A DNA stretch of 64,000 bases from Meridianimarinicoccus sp. MJW13 (GTDB lineage: Bacteria; Pseudomonadota; Alphaproteobacteria; Rhodobacterales; Rhodobacteraceae), in assembly GCF_014901205.1 (NCBI RefSeq), contig NZ_JACNMU010000001.1:372001-436000 (forward strand). The letters are read 5' to 3'. The translations under genes and the position numbers were made by a program. Every line of letters begins with the position of its first letter. Positions within the stretch are counted from its first letter, which is position 1. This document shows positions 18,132 to 27,691 of the stretch, in pieces. Under the pieces are notes generated by a model. It saw only the letters and a program-made list of their open reading frames with translations, was not told the DNA's origin and did no database searches.

Positions 18132-18622
18132 TCCTGATGCGCCATGCAAAGTCCTCGTGGCAGGACACGGACCTGGACGATCACGCCCGGGTGCTGAACG
18201 CACGCGGGCGGCGCTCCTGCGACGCGATCGGCCCCTGGCTGGCGGCGCGCGGCCATGTGCCCGACCAGATCCTGTGTTCCGACAGCGCCCGCACCCGCGA
18301 GACATGGGACCGGCTGGCGCCGCACTTTCCGCCCACGCCCACGCCGGCGCTGATGCCCGAATTGTACCTCGCTTCGGCCAAGGCCCTGCGCACGGCGCTG
18401 AGCGAGGCCAGCGGCGACACCGTGATCCTGCTCACCCACAACCCCGGCGTCGGAGATCTGGCCGCCCAGCTTGTGCAAGCCGCCCCGGCGCATCCGCGCT
18501 TCGACATCTATCCGACGCTGGCCACGCTGGTGTTGGAATTTCCCATCGACGCCTGGTCCGACCTGAAGCCCGGCACGGGCAAGGTGCTGGACTTCATCGT
18601 CCCGCGTGAATTGACGGACTGA
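18116..18622 (+). CDS. SixA-type histidine phosphatase
   Basis: A 168-aa member of the branch-2-like SixA family. The catalytic motif LMRHAKSSW (RHG-type, His10) is near the N-terminus. The second conserved region is LCSDSARTRETWD, and the late catalytic His is in ILLTHNPGVGDLA. SixA enzymes remove phosphate from phosphohistidine or small phosphoesters. The gene overlaps the end of the ferredoxin-like gene by 16 bases. The length (about 160) is normal for the family. Confidence 0.9.
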   Translation: MPKRLILMRHAKSSWQDTDLDDHARVLNARGRRSCDAIGPWLAARGHVPDQILCSDSARTRETWDRLAPHFPPTPTPALMPELYLASAKALRTALSEASGDTVILLTHNPGVGDLAAQLVQAAPAHPRFDIYPTLATLVLEFPIDAWSDLKPGTGKVLDFIVPRELTD

Positions 18623-18692
18623 CCCGACGCTTCGGGAACCGCAGCCAATGGTCGGACACACCGGCGCTTCAAACCGAACGGATGCCGCTTTC

Positions 18693-19121
18693 ATGATCCG
18701 CCCTTATACCGACAGCGACAAAGCCGCCGTCATGGCCATCTGGCGCGAGGCCAATGCCCAGGCCCACCCCTTCCTGAGCGCCGAGGTCGTCGCGCAGGCC
18801 GACACGCTCATCGCGACCCAGCTTCTGCAAGTCGCCGACACCCATATGTACGAGACAGACGGGCGCTGCGTCGGCTTCCTGTCCCTGCTCGGGGCCGAAA
18901 TCGGCGGGCTCTTCATCCTGCCCGCGTGGCAGGGGCACGGCTTCGGACGCGCCCTGCTGGACCACGCCGCCACCCTGCATCCCGAATTGCACCTGTGCGT
19001 TTTCCACGACAACAGCCGGGCACGGGCGTTTTACGATCGCTACGGATTTGAACCGGTCGAGGACCGGCGCAACGCCATGTTCGACGCCCTTGAGACGGTG
19101 ATGCGCTACAGCGTGCCCTGA
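18693..19121 (+). CDS. GNAT family N-acetyltransferase
   Basis: A 142-aa acetyl-CoA-dependent transferase. The N-terminal strand is MIRPYTDSDKAAVMAIWREAN. The acetyl-CoA-binding motif A is FILPAWQGHGFGRALLDHA (Q/R-x-x-G-x-G/A type), and motif B is CVFHDNSRARAFYDRYGFE. The start ATG is at 18693; an upstream in-frame codon at 18648 would add a tail without homology. The substrate is unknown. It is the last gene of the plus-strand block and converges on bztD. Confidence 0.88.
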   Translation: MIRPYTDSDKAAVMAIWREANAQAHPFLSAEVVAQADTLIATQLLQVADTHMYETDGRCVGFLSLLGAEIGGLFILPAWQGHGFGRALLDHAATLHPELHLCVFHDNSRARAFYDRYGFEPVEDRRNAMFDALETVMRYSVP

Positions 19122-19127
19122 ACGTCT

Positions 19128-19161
19128 GCGGCCCCCGCGGGGGAGTCCCCACAGAGGCCGC
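19128..19161. terminator. Possible bidirectional terminator between convergent genes
   Basis: GCGGCC (19128–19133) pairs with GGCCGC (19156–19161) around a GC-rich core. It sits between the ends of the GNAT and bztD genes. No T run follows on either strand, so the call is weak. Confidence 0.3.
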
Positions 19162-19186
19162 CAGGCATTGTTCGTCTTGCGGGGCG

Positions 19187-19978
19187 TCAGTGTCCCAGGA
19201 TCTGGCTCAGGAACAGCTTGGTCCGCTCGCTTTTCGGGTTGTTGAAGAACGGTTCCGGCTCGTTCTGCTCGACGATCTGGCCGGCATCCATGAAGATCAC
19301 CCGGTTCGCCACCTGCCGCGCAAAGCCCATTTCATGGGTCACGCACAGCATGGTCATGCCGTCCTCGGCCAGCTCGATCATGGTGTCGAGCACTTCCTTG
19401 ATCATCTCGGGGTCCAGCGCCGAGGTGGGTTCGTCGAACAGCATGATCTTGGGTTTCATGCACAGCGACCGTGCAATCGCCACCCGCTGCTGCTGACCGC
19501 CCGACAGTTGGCCGGGGTACTTGTTGGCCTGATCGGGGATCTTCACCTTTTCAAGAAAATGCATCGCCGTGGCCTCGGCCTCGCGCTTGGGGGTCTTGCG
19601 CACCCAGATCGGCGCCAGCGTGCAATTCTCAAGGATGGTCAGATGCGGGAACAGGTTGAAGTGCTGGAAGCACATGCCAACCTCGGAACGGATCTTGTCG
19701 ATGTTCTTCAGGTCCGACGACAACAAGGTGCCATCCACCGTGATCTTCCCGGCCTGATGCTCCTCAAGCGCGTTGATACAGCGGATCAGCGTGGATTTCC
19801 CCGACCCCGAGGGGCCGCAGATCACGATGCGTTCGCCACGATAGACGGTCAGGTCGATGTCACGCAGCACGTGGAACTGGCCGTACCACTTGTTCATGCC
19901 GCTGATTTCGATGGCGACCTCATCCGAGACTTCCAGATGGCTCGGAACAGCGGGGGCAGCGTCGATGGGTTGGCTCAT
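19187..19978 (-). CDS. bztD: Glutamate/glutamine/aspartate/asparagine ABC transporter ATP-binding protein
   Basis: A 263-aa ATPase of the polar amino-acid uptake (HisP/GlnQ/AapP) class. Walker [10 protein letters not shown] is at 55–63, the signature is [15 protein letters not shown], Walker B is [15 protein letters not shown], and the switch His is in CVTHEMGFA. The start ATG at 19978 is preceded by AAGGAGCCGGTC, so the longer frame to 20134 is rejected. It is the last gene of bztABCD and starts 10 bases after bztC. It powers the importer formed with BztB and BztC. Confidence 0.95.
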   Translation of the reverse strand: MSQPIDAAPAVPSHLEVSDEVAIEISGMNKWYGQFHVLRDIDLTVYRGERIVICGPSGSGKSTLIRCINALEEHQAGKITVDGTLLSSDLKNIDKIRSEVGMCFQHFNLFPHLTILENCTLAPIWVRKTPKREAEATAMHFLEKVKIPDQANKYPGQLSGGQQQRVAIARSLCMKPKIMLFDEPTSALDPEMIKEVLDTMIELAEDGMTMLCVTHEMGFARQVANRVIFMDAGQIVEQNEPEPFFNNPKSERTKLFLSQILGH

Positions 19979-19988
19979 GACCGGCTCC

Positions 19989-21287
19989 TTAACGATGATC
20001 GGTGGCCAGCTTGCGCTCCAGCCATTGAGAATATTGCGAGATGCCGTAGCAGAAGACGAAGAACAGGACCCCGGCGAAGCCCAGAAGCTCCCAGTAGACC
20101 CCGAACCATTCGGTCGAGGACAGGATCGGGCCACGGATCATGCCGATCACGTCGAACATCGAGATGATCGACACCAGCGTGGTGTCCTTGAACAGGCCGA
20201 TGGCGATGTTCACGATCGAGGGGATCGAGATTTTCAGGGCCTGCGGCAGCACGATCAGCCGCATCTTCTGCCAATAGTCCAGGCCAAGGCTGTCACCGGC
20301 CTCGTACTGGCCCTTGGGCAAGGCCGCCAGACCGCCCCGGATCGCCTCGGCCATATAGGCGGCGGCAAACAGGGTGACCATGATGATGACGCGCAGCATC
20401 AGGTCGAAATTGGTGCCCGGCGGCAGGAAATAGGCCAGCATCACCGAGGCCACGAACAACAGCGTGATCAGAGGCACGCCGCGCACGAACTCGATGAAGA
20501 TCACGCAGATCATCTTGATGATCGGCAGGGTCGATTGCCGCCCCAGCGCCAGCATGATGCCCAGCGGCAACGACAGGGCGATGCCACTGGTGCCAAGGAT
20601 GAAGTTGATCATGAAGCCGCCGATCTCGCGGCTGGCCACCGGGGTCAGGGCCAGCGGCAGCACACCGGCCAGCGCCTCGGCCAGGGGGGCGGTCAGCACG
20701 ATCCAGAAGGCCAAGGCCGCGGCCAATGCGGCCACCATTGCCCCGAAGAACGACTTTTCTTCCAGCAGCCGGAACACCACGAAGCCGACGACCACGCCGA
20801 CCAGCGCCATGATCGGGATCCACAGCGTGCCGCCCCAGATCAGCCAGTAGGCCAGAAACGGATACAGCCCGGTGAACCACAGCATCTTGCGCGGCAAGCC
20901 GAAATACAGCACCGGCGCCAGGGCCACGAACAGCAGCACGAAGGCCAGCACGGCACGGCCGTAGTGTTCGGGCGGGTAGTTACCGAAGACCAGTTGCGGC
21001 CAACGTTCCTCGATCACCGCCCAGCAGGCGGCATTGACGCCCTGCAACTGCTCGCGGCATTCGCGGATCGACGAGGCATCCCAGACGCCATTGGCGATCC
21101 ACGGCACGATGGCGGCCAGCAAGGCGTAGATGACGTAGAGCGTGATCAGCGTCATGATCGAATTGCCGATCGAGCTGAAAAGATTGGTGCGCAGCCAGCC
21201 GATCACCCCGGCCTGCGACACCGGCGGGGCCTGCGGCGGGAGTGGATCGTGGCGGACGAATGCAACCGAGTGATCGCCTTGGGACAT
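19989..21287 (-). CDS. bztC: Amino-acid ABC transporter permease, BztC/AapM type
   Basis: A 432-aa polytopic permease. It is longer than HisM-type permeases because of an N-terminal membrane region of several added helices and a loop with paired cysteines ([15 protein letters not shown]), a feature of BztC/AapM. The C-terminal part has the transport fold with the EAA loop ([24 protein letters not shown]…). It follows bztB by 1 base (stop and start nearly touching), forming the heterodimeric channel of the Bzt importer for acidic amino acids and their amides. Confidence 0.94.
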   Translation of the reverse strand: MSQGDHSVAFVRHDPLPPQAPPVSQAGVIGWLRTNLFSSIGNSIMTLITLYVIYALLAAIVPWIANGVWDASSIRECREQLQGVNAACWAVIEERWPQLVFGNYPPEHYGRAVLAFVLLFVALAPVLYFGLPRKMLWFTGLYPFLAYWLIWGGTLWIPIMALVGVVVGFVVFRLLEEKSFFGAMVAALAAALAFWIVLTAPLAEALAGVLPLALTPVASREIGGFMINFILGTSGIALSLPLGIMLALGRQSTLPIIKMICVIFIEFVRGVPLITLLFVASVMLAYFLPPGTNFDLMLRVIIMVTLFAAAYMAEAIRGGLAALPKGQYEAGDSLGLDYWQKMRLIVLPQALKISIPSIVNIAIGLFKDTTLVSIISMFDVIGMIRGPILSSTEWFGVYWELLGFAGVLFFVFCYGISQYSQWLERKLATDHR

Positions 21288-21288
21288 C

Positions 21289-22503
21289 TCAGCGCTCCTT
21301 CAGCTTCACGGCGTTGTTGTAAAGGTTCATCACCCCCGAGATCGCCAGCGAGATCATCAGGTAGAATAGCATCAGCAGCAGCACCGCTTCGAAACTGCGG
21401 CCGGTCTGGTTCAGGGTGATCCCGCCCAGCGTGCCGGTGATGTCCATGTAGCCGATGGCGGCGGCCAGCGACGAGTTCTTGGTCAGGTTCAGGTACTGCG
21501 AGATCAGCGGCGGGATGATGACCCGCAGGGCTTGCGGCAGGACGACAAGGCGCATGATCTTGCCGGGGCGCAGGCCCAGGGCGGCGGCGGCCTCGGTCTG
21601 GCCCTTGCTGACGGCCAGGATGCCGGCGCGCACGTTTTCAGCGATGAAGGCCCCGGTATACAGCGCCAGCGCCCACCACAAGGCAATCAGCGTGCCCTGA
21701 ACCTTCAACCCGCCCTGGAAGTTGAACCCCTTGAGTTCGGGGTAATCCAGGCCGATGGGCGATCCCATCACGAAATAGGCGATCAGCGCCGGCACGAAGA
21801 ACAGGCCAAGCGACAGTTGCAGCACCGGAAGTTCACGTCCGGTGTCGTACAGCAGCTTGGTGGCATAGCGGCGCAGGAAAAAGATGCCGACGATCGAGGC
21901 CAGGAACACCGCGACCACGATGCCCGAGCCAGCCTCCCACACCGGACCGGGCACATAGACACCGCGGTTGGTGAAGGCCATCGCGTCAAACACCATCGAC
22001 GCCGTCGCATTGTCGCCGCGAAAGTCGCGCGGGCTTGGCAGGGCGTTGGACATCACCGAGAAGATGATGAGGATCCAGATCAGCACCGGCACGTTGCGGA
22101 AGATCTCGACGTAGACCGACATGACCTTGGCCACCAGCCAGTTCTTCGACAGCCGCAGCACCCCGACCACGACCCCGATGATCGTGGCGGTGATACATCC
22201 CAGGAAGGCCACCAGCAGGGTATTGAGGATCCCGACCATCGCAGCACGGAAATGGGTGTCGGTACTGACAAAGGGGATGAGTTGCTGGTTGATGTCGTAT
22301 CCGGCCTGCTCGCCCAGAAACTTGTACGAGATGTCCTGCCCCAGGGCGGCCAGGTTCTGTGTGGCGTTCCAGATCAGCCATCCGAAGAAGAAGACAATCG
22401 CAAGGAACGCGATGATCTGGAAGGTGATCCCGCGATACCGGGTATCGTTGACGAGCATGCTCAATCGGAAAGCAGGCTGCGCCGGATCGCTGATACTGGC
22501 CAT
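21289..22503 (-). CDS. bztB: Amino-acid ABC transporter permease, BztB/AapQ type
   Basis: A 404-aa polytopic permease, the partner of BztC. It has an N-terminal helix (GITFQIIAFLAIVFFFGWLIW), then a large insert typical of AapQ/BztB, and the conserved EAA region AENVRAGILAVSKGQTEAAAALGLRPGKIMRLVVLPQALRVIIPPL. The C-terminus ends NLYNNAVKLKER, as in the family. It lies between bztA and bztC. A strong stem-loop precedes it in the bztA–bztB gap. Confidence 0.94.
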   Translation of the reverse strand: MASISDPAQPAFRLSMLVNDTRYRGITFQIIAFLAIVFFFGWLIWNATQNLAALGQDISYKFLGEQAGYDINQQLIPFVSTDTHFRAAMVGILNTLLVAFLGCITATIIGVVVGVLRLSKNWLVAKVMSVYVEIFRNVPVLIWILIIFSVMSNALPSPRDFRGDNATASMVFDAMAFTNRGVYVPGPVWEAGSGIVVAVFLASIVGIFFLRRYATKLLYDTGRELPVLQLSLGLFFVPALIAYFVMGSPIGLDYPELKGFNFQGGLKVQGTLIALWWALALYTGAFIAENVRAGILAVSKGQTEAAAALGLRPGKIMRLVVLPQALRVIIPPLISQYLNLTKNSSLAAAIGYMDITGTLGGITLNQTGRSFEAVLLLMLFYLMISLAISGVMNLYNNAVKLKER

Positions 22504-22586
22504 GAAACTATCCTTTGTTCGGCAGGGCTGGGTTGCCGAGGTCGCGCAAGACAGGCGCGGGTGGGGTCAGGACCCCGAATGGAACA

Positions 22587-22612
22587 GGGCGGCGGATCCA
22601 CATCCGCCGCCC
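22587..22612 (-). terminator. bztA–bztB intergenic stem-loop
   Basis: GGGCGGCGGAT (22587–22597) pairs perfectly with ATCCGCCGCCC (22602–22612): 11 bp with a 4-base loop, 10 bases past the bztA stop and without a T tail. Such hairpins between a binding-protein gene and its permease genes usually protect the upstream mRNA and lower downstream expression. Confidence 0.6.
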
Positions 22613-22622
22613 CCTGAGGATC

Positions 22623-23639
22623 TTACCGGAACGGCGGCGCATACAGCAGGCCGCCTTCAAGCCACTGGGCGTTCAGGCCGCGCGCCAGCCCGATCGGGGT
22701 GTTCTGGCCGATGTGACGCTCGAAGATCTCGCCATAGTTGCCGCCCGCGGCAATGGCGTTCTTGGACCAGTCGGGCGACAGGCCCAGCATTTCGCCCAAC
22801 GACCCTTCGGTGCCAAGGATCCGGTTGACTTCCGGGTTGGTGGTGCCTGCCGCCAGTTCCTCGATATTGGCCGAGGTGATGCCCAGTTCTTCAGCGGCGA
22901 TCAGCGCGTTCAGGGTCCAGCGCACCACGTCGCCCCAGTTGTTGTCGCCATGGCGGACCAGCGGGCCCAGCGGCTCTTTCGAGATGATTTCCGGCAGAAT
23001 CACATGCGCCGAGGGATCTTCGAATGCGGCGCGTGTCGCGGCCAGACCGGAGGCGTCGGTGGTGTAGACGTCACAGGCCCCGGCCAGATACTGCTGCTGC
23101 GCTTCCGACGCGGTGGCGATCGGCACCGGCTCATAGCTGATGTTGTTGGTGCGGAAGAAGTCCGCGAGGTTCAGCTCGGTGGTGGTGCCGGACTGGATGC
23201 AGACCGTGGCGCCATCCAGTTCCTTGGCCGAGCTTACGCCCAGTTCCTTGGGTGCCAGGAACCCCTGGCCGTCGTAATAGTTGACGCCCGCAAACTCGAG
23301 CTTCAGGTCCACATCGCGCGAGAAGGTCCAGGTGGTGTTGCGCGACAGCATGTCGATCTCGCCCGAGTTCAGAACCTCGAAGCGGACCTTGTTGGTCACG
23401 GGGGTGAAATCAACAGCGGTGGGGTCACCCAGAACCGCGGCGGCCACGGCGCGACAGACAGCCACGTCGAAACCTTGCCAATCGCCCTGCGCGTCCTGCG
23501 TTGCAAAGCCAACAAGGCCGGTGCTGATACCGCAGTTCAGCTTCCCACGCTCCTTCACTTCTTCCAGAGTGTCAGCCGCTACGGCGCCGGCAGCCAAGCC
23601 GGCTAGGGCAATGGTGCCAAGGAGTACGTTCGTCTTCAT
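22623..23639 (-). CDS. bztA: Amino-acid ABC transporter substrate-binding protein, BztA/AapJ type
   Basis: A 338-aa periplasmic binding protein. The signal peptide is MKTNVLLGTIALAGLAAGAVA, then ADTLEEVKERGKLNCGISTGLVGFA, the standard opening of the AapJ/BztA subfamily. The core motif WQGFDVAVCRAVAAAVLGD (the family's G-F-D-V/I-D-x-C-R-A pattern) and two cysteine pairs are present. It heads the bztABCD unit. About 200 bases upstream separate it from the ATP12 gene and must hold the promoter. An ACCGCA/TGCGGT hairpin lies in the leader, but I saw no convincing -35/-10 pair. Confidence 0.95.
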   Translation of the reverse strand: MKTNVLLGTIALAGLAAGAVAADTLEEVKERGKLNCGISTGLVGFATQDAQGDWQGFDVAVCRAVAAAVLGDPTAVDFTPVTNKVRFEVLNSGEIDMLSRNTTWTFSRDVDLKLEFAGVNYYDGQGFLAPKELGVSSAKELDGATVCIQSGTTTELNLADFFRTNNISYEPVPIATASEAQQQYLAGACDVYTTDASGLAATRAAFEDPSAHVILPEIISKEPLGPLVRHGDNNWGDVVRWTLNALIAAEELGITSANIEELAAGTTNPEVNRILGTEGSLGEMLGLSPDWSKNAIAAGGNYGEIFERHIGQNTPIGLARGLNAQWLEGGLLYAPPFR

Positions 23640-23848
23640 GTCTACCTCTTCCTGATGGACCGCAGATGATGCGGTTCGGCCCCGTTATTTAGGGTGCCAT
23701 TCATGGTCCGGTCCCGGTTGGTTCCGGGTCCGGTCAAACCTTGGTCAAAAGCCCAATGGACAGTCAAGGGGAGACGTGGGACAGAATAATGAACTTGGTG
23801 GACAAGGGGACGTGGTTTCAGGCCTGCCCTGTTTGCGGGCGGCTTTGG

Positions 23849-24559
23849 TCAGCCCGTGACCAAATCGTAGAACCTTGCTGCATCTGCGAAGGCCTGAGCC
23901 TTCAATGCCGCGGCCTCCTGGGCCTCCTCATCCTTGCCCCATTGCTCGGCCTGCCAATCCTCGTCCAGACGCGACCAGGCCCAGATATCCTTGCGATTCC
24001 AGCGCGGATCCAGGGATGCGAACCCCAGCACCAAAGACCCGGTCAGCGCCACCAGATCGTGGAAGGCGGTCAACTGCCAATGCGACAACGCATGTGTTTT
24101 TCGCCGCAACGCAGCGATGCTGGACTCCGGCTGGGGCACGAACATGACGCCCGAGGCCACGTTCAACTGGGCGTCAAATTCCCGTGCGGCCCAGTCCAGA
24201 ACCGGATCCCAGGCCGCAGCCTGACGTTGGATCAATTCTTCCGGATGTTCGGCGCGATAGCACAGAAGATCGCTTTCGCCATAAGCCGCCAGCAGGTCCG
24301 CGACCTCGGTGAACTGGACTGCCACCTTGTCCACGGCCGAGTTGGAGGAGCGCGTCATCGGCATGGTCGCGGGCTGGATGGCCTCTTCCTGCGCATCCCA
24401 TTCATCGGCCATGGCACGGGCCAGCGCCTCGGTGGGTACGATCAGCGGCGCCTTGGACGGGGTGCGGATGCCGCGCCCGTCCAGGCGGACCGTGTATCCG
24501 CCCTCCGCAGGTTCGACGCTGGTCTCTTTCCAGAACCGTTTCTGCGCCCATTCAGTCAT
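23849..24559 (-). CDS. ATP12 family chaperone
   Basis: A 236-aa protein of the ATP12 family, which in mitochondria assists assembly of the F1-ATPase alpha subunit. The alphaproteobacterial members are presumed to do the same. Diagnostic stretches are KRFWKETSVEP, GRGIRTPSKAPLIVPT, EWDAQEEAIQPATMPMTR and the aromatic-rich CYRAEHPEELIQRQAAAWDPVLDWA. The start overlaps the stop of the HAD phosphatase by 8 bases, showing coupling. The order rarA–rluC–HAD–ATP12 is typical of Rhodobacteraceae. Confidence 0.93.
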   Translation of the reverse strand: MTEWAQKRFWKETSVEPAEGGYTVRLDGRGIRTPSKAPLIVPTEALARAMADEWDAQEEAIQPATMPMTRSSNSAVDKVAVQFTEVADLLAAYGESDLLCYRAEHPEELIQRQAAAWDPVLDWAAREFDAQLNVASGVMFVPQPESSIAALRRKTHALSHWQLTAFHDLVALTGSLVLGFASLDPRWNRKDIWAWSRLDEDWQAEQWGKDEEAQEAAALKAQAFADAARFYDLVTG

Positions 24560-25241
24560 CGCTCACTCCCAGAACGTCAAGGATCGTCGCGGCCAGTTCG
24601 CCGGTGTCCTGCACCATCGCACGCGGCGACAGCCGTTGCAGGTCGGCCACCGGGTGATAGCCCCAACCGACCGCGATGGCGGGAATACCGGCGGACCGCG
24701 CCATTTCCAGATCGAATACCGTGTCGCCGATCATCACCGCGTCGGCGGGATCACACCCGGTGTCGCGCAAGGCGGCCTCCAGCATCGCCGGATGCGGTTT
24801 CGACGGGTGATCGTCGGCCACCTGCTGGGTCACGAAGCGGCGGTTCAGACCGTGCTGGTCCAGCACATGGGTCAGCCCGCGCCGCGACTTGCCCGTCGCC
24901 ACGCCCAGCAGCAGCGGCTCGACCCGCGCCAGCCGGTCCAGCGTTTCGGCAATGTCGGGATAGAGCGGCGCGGTCGCCGCCCCGTCGGCCACCCGCGTCG
25001 CGGCGAAGGTGTCCTTGTAGGTCGCGACCATGCCGTCGCGCACCGTGTCGGACAGATCGGGACAGAGCCGCGCGATCACCAGCGGCAGGGACAGGCCCAC
25101 CAGTTCCAGCACCGCGCCGCGTTCCGGCATCTCGCGGCCGACGCTGTCGAAGGCCGCCGTCATGCTGCGTAGGATATGCGCCTGGCTGTCCACCAGCGTG
25201 CCGTCGACATCGAAGATCGCCAGTTTCAGACCGCTGCTCAC
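24552..25241 (-). CDS. HAD-family hydrolase (phosphoglycolate phosphatase-like)
   Basis: A 229-aa HAD-superfamily phosphatase with a helical cap. Motif I is IFDVDGTLVDS (Asp10 and Asp12). Motif II is in GVATGKSRRG (Thr), motif III is the Lys in SKPHP, and motif IV is MIGDTVFDLEMA. All catalytic residues are present. The gene is sandwiched between rluC (4-base overlap) and ATP12 (8-base overlap). Gph-like activity is likely, but the natural substrate is not fixed by sequence. Confidence 0.9.
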   Translation of the reverse strand: MSSGLKLAIFDVDGTLVDSQAHILRSMTAAFDSVGREMPERGAVLELVGLSLPLVIARLCPDLSDTVRDGMVATYKDTFAATRVADGAATAPLYPDIAETLDRLARVEPLLLGVATGKSRRGLTHVLDQHGLNRRFVTQQVADDHPSKPHPAMLEAALRDTGCDPADAVMIGDTVFDLEMARSAGIPAIAVGWGYHPVADLQRLSPRAMVQDTGELAATILDVLGVSDD

Positions 25242-26278
25242 AGGAATTCCTCGAACGGATCTTCGGGCACATCCGCCTCGCGCCAGTCGAATTCCTTCCA
25301 GGTGCGCTTCATATGCGCGGGCAGCGGTGCGGTCACGGTCACCCGCGCGCCGGTCACCGGATGGTCAAAGCTGATCGAGCGGGCATGCAGGTGCAGCTTG
25401 CGCGAAATGTCCCCGCCCAGTTGCGCGCCCCAGCCATCACCAAGGTTTTCCTGCCCCGAGCCGCCGTATTTGCCGTCACCGATGATCGGATGCCCCAGTT
25501 CGGCCATATGCGCGCGCAACTGGTGGGTGCGCCCGGTGATCGGCACCAGCGCCACCCAGGCGGTGCGCTTGGCCAGCGCCGAGAGCACCGCGTAATCGGT
25601 GGTGGCATGTTTGGCGTCCGGCGTGCCGTCAACCTCGCGCGGGTGGAGGCAATGCATCTTCTCGCCCTCGCCGCGCGGCCCATGCCCCGGCGCCTTGACC
25701 AAGCCATACTTCACGGTGCCCATCTGCGGATGCGGCACCCCGGCGACGGCAGCCCAATAGATCTTGCGGGTGCTGCGGGCGCGGAACGCCTTGGTCAGAT
25801 CGGTGGCCGCGGCCCCGGTGCGGGCCAGCAACAGAACGCCCGAGGTGTCCTTGTCCAGCCGATGCACCAGTCGCGGTTTCAGCGGCTTGTCATAGCGCAG
25901 CGCCTCGGCCAGCCCGTCGACATGGCGGGTCTGGCCGCTGCCGCCCTGGCTGGGCAGGCCGGGCGGTTTGTTGATGGCGAGGATATGCTCGTCCCGGTAC
26001 AACACCATGTCCTGCATCATCCGGGTATCGGCCTCGGACAGACGCGGGGCTTCAGGCTTGGGCGCGGCCTCGTCTGGCAGCGGCGGGATGCGCACGGTCT
26101 GGCCCGGCGCGACCCGGCTGGAGGCCTTCACCCGCCCGCCATCGACCCGGATCTCGCCCTTGCGGCACAGTTTCTCGATCCGGCCCTGACTGATCTGCGG
26201 GAAATGGCGGCGGAACCAGCGGTCCAGCCGCTGTTCGGCCTCGTCGGCGCCAACCTGGCGCATCTGCACTCCGCTCAT
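25238..26278 (-). CDS. rluC: 23S rRNA pseudouridine synthase, RluC/RluD family
   Basis: A 346-aa enzyme. The N-terminal S4 RNA-binding domain (residues about 15–62: EQRLDRWFRRHFPQISQGRIEKLCRKGEIRV) is followed by the catalytic domain with HRLDKDTSGVLL, where Asp142 is the nucleophile, and later GRTHQLRAHMAELGHPIIGD. RluC converts U955, U2504 and U2580 of 23S rRNA, and RluD converts three others. The long domain spacing favours RluC. The start is ATG at 26278; the start overlaps the stop of a possible 22-codon leader frame. Confidence 0.9.
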   Translation of the reverse strand: MSGVQMRQVGADEAEQRLDRWFRRHFPQISQGRIEKLCRKGEIRVDGGRVKASSRVAPGQTVRIPPLPDEAAPKPEAPRLSEADTRMMQDMVLYRDEHILAINKPPGLPSQGGSGQTRHVDGLAEALRYDKPLKPRLVHRLDKDTSGVLLLARTGAAATDLTKAFRARSTRKIYWAAVAGVPHPQMGTVKYGLVKAPGHGPRGEGEKMHCLHPREVDGTPDAKHATTDYAVLSALAKRTAWVALVPITGRTHQLRAHMAELGHPIIGDGKYGGSGQENLGDGWGAQLGGDISRKLHLHARSISFDHPVTGARVTVTAPLPAHMKRTWKEFDWREADVPEDPFEEFL

Positions 26279-26343
26279 GCGACCCCCATCGGGTTTCGGG
26301 CGGCCCCTGCGGCGCGCGCGTCTGTTGCTGCTGTGTTGAACAT
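26275..26343 (-). CDS. Possible 22-codon leader ORF ahead of rluC
   Basis: ATG at 26343 follows a purine-rich GGGAAAGAGAAAGCCC. The frame encodes MFNTAATDARAAGAARNPMG plus two residues, and its TGA overlaps the rluC start as ATGA. It could be a coupling peptide or chance. No homology is known to me. Confidence 0.25.
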   Translation of the reverse strand: MFNTAATDARAAGAARNPMGVA

Positions 26344-26374
26344 GGGCTTTCTCTTTCCCGTGACGGCAGGCTTG

Positions 26375-27688
26375 TCAACCGTCTTGGCGCTTGGCGCGCA
26401 GGCGGGCGAAATAGGCAGTGCGCTTGGCCAGATCCCGCTCAAACCCGCGTTCGACCGGCGCATAAAGGCTGGGCCGGTCCATCCCGTCGGGAAAATAGTT
26501 CTGGCCCGAAAACCCGTCCTCGGCGTCATGGTCATAGGCATAGCCGTCGCCATAGCCCTGCTCCTTCATCAGCCCGGTGGGCGCGTTCAGGATGTGCTTG
26601 GGCGGCGGGGCCGAGCCGCTGTCCCTGGCCAGCTTCCGCGCGGCCTTGTAGCCGGTGTAGGCGGCGTTGGATTTCGGGGCCAACGCCAGATAGACCACCG
26701 CCTGCGCCAGCGCCAATTCGCCCTCGGGGCTGCCCAGCCGTTCATAGACATCCCAGGCCCCCAGGCACAGGGTCTGGGCCTGCGGGTCGGCAAGGCCGAT
26801 GTCCTCGACCGCCATGCGGGTGATGCGGCGGGCCAGGTATCGCGGGTCTTCGCCACCCTCCAGCATCCGCGCCAGCCAATACAGGGCAGCGTCGGGATCC
26901 GAGCCGCGCACCGATTTGTGCAGCGCCGAGATCAGGTTGTAATGGGCATCGCCGGATTTGTCATATTGCGCCGCCCGCCGGGCCAGCCGCGCCGACAGCG
27001 CCTTGGGATCGATCGGCGCCTTCAGCTTCCAGCTGAGCACGGTTTCGGCAAGGTTCAGCATCGCCCGCCCATCGCCATCGGCCATTTCGATCAGCGCGGC
27101 GCGGGCAGCCTCGGTCAGCGGCAGCGGCTGGCCTTCGACCTCTTCGGCGCGGACCAGCAGGGCTTCCAGCGCCGGGGCTTCCAGCCGCACCAGCACCACC
27201 ACCTGCGCCCGCGACAGCAGTGCGGCGTTCAACTCGAACGAGGGGTTCTCGGTGGTGGCGCCCACCAACAGGATGGTGCCGTCTTCCATGTGCGGCAGGA
27301 AGCTGTCCTGCTGCGCCTTGTTGAAGCGGTGGATCTCGTCCACGAACAGCAGCGTCCCCTGCCCGTTGCCACGGCGCAGCTTGGCGGCCTCGAAGACCTT
27401 TTTCAGCTCCTGCACGCCCGAGAAGATGGCACTGATCTGCACGAAACTCATGTCGGTTTCAAGGGCCAGCAGCCGCGCGATGGTGGTCTTGCCCACCCCC
27501 GGCGGCCCCCAGAGGATCAGAGAGCCCAGCCGCCCGGACGCCAGCATCGCGCCCAGCGGCGCCTCGGGGCCCAGAACCCCCTCCTGCCCCACAACCTCGG
27601 CCAGGGCCGCCGGGCGCAGCCGGTCCGCCAGCGGACGCGGGGCGGTGTCGGACGCATCCGAGGCGCCGCTGGAGAAGAGATCAACCAT
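26375..27688 (-). CDS. rarA: Replication-associated recombination protein A (MgsA/RarA AAA+ ATPase)
   Basis: A 437-aa AAA+ protein acting at stalled replication forks. The N-terminal motif PLADRLRP precedes Walker A GPPGVGKTT (61–69) and Walker B LLFVDEIHRF, with sensor ATTENPSFELN. The C-terminal tetramerisation domain has GSDPDAALYWLARMLEGGEDPRYLARR and AVVYLALAPKSNAAYTGYKAA. Both are hallmarks of RarA. It lies between the DUF3052-like gene (3 bases upstream) and rluC. Confidence 0.95.
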   Translation of the reverse strand: MVDLFSSGASDASDTAPRPLADRLRPAALAEVVGQEGVLGPEAPLGAMLASGRLGSLILWGPPGVGKTTIARLLALETDMSFVQISAIFSGVQELKKVFEAAKLRRGNGQGTLLFVDEIHRFNKAQQDSFLPHMEDGTILLVGATTENPSFELNAALLSRAQVVVLVRLEAPALEALLVRAEEVEGQPLPLTEAARAALIEMADGDGRAMLNLAETVLSWKLKAPIDPKALSARLARRAAQYDKSGDAHYNLISALHKSVRGSDPDAALYWLARMLEGGEDPRYLARRITRMAVEDIGLADPQAQTLCLGAWDVYERLGSPEGELALAQAVVYLALAPKSNAAYTGYKAARKLARDSGSAPPPKHILNAPTGLMKEQGYGDGYAYDHDAEDGFSGQNYFPDGMDRPSLYAPVERGFERDLAKRTAYFARLRAKRQDG

Positions 27689-27691
27689 GGC

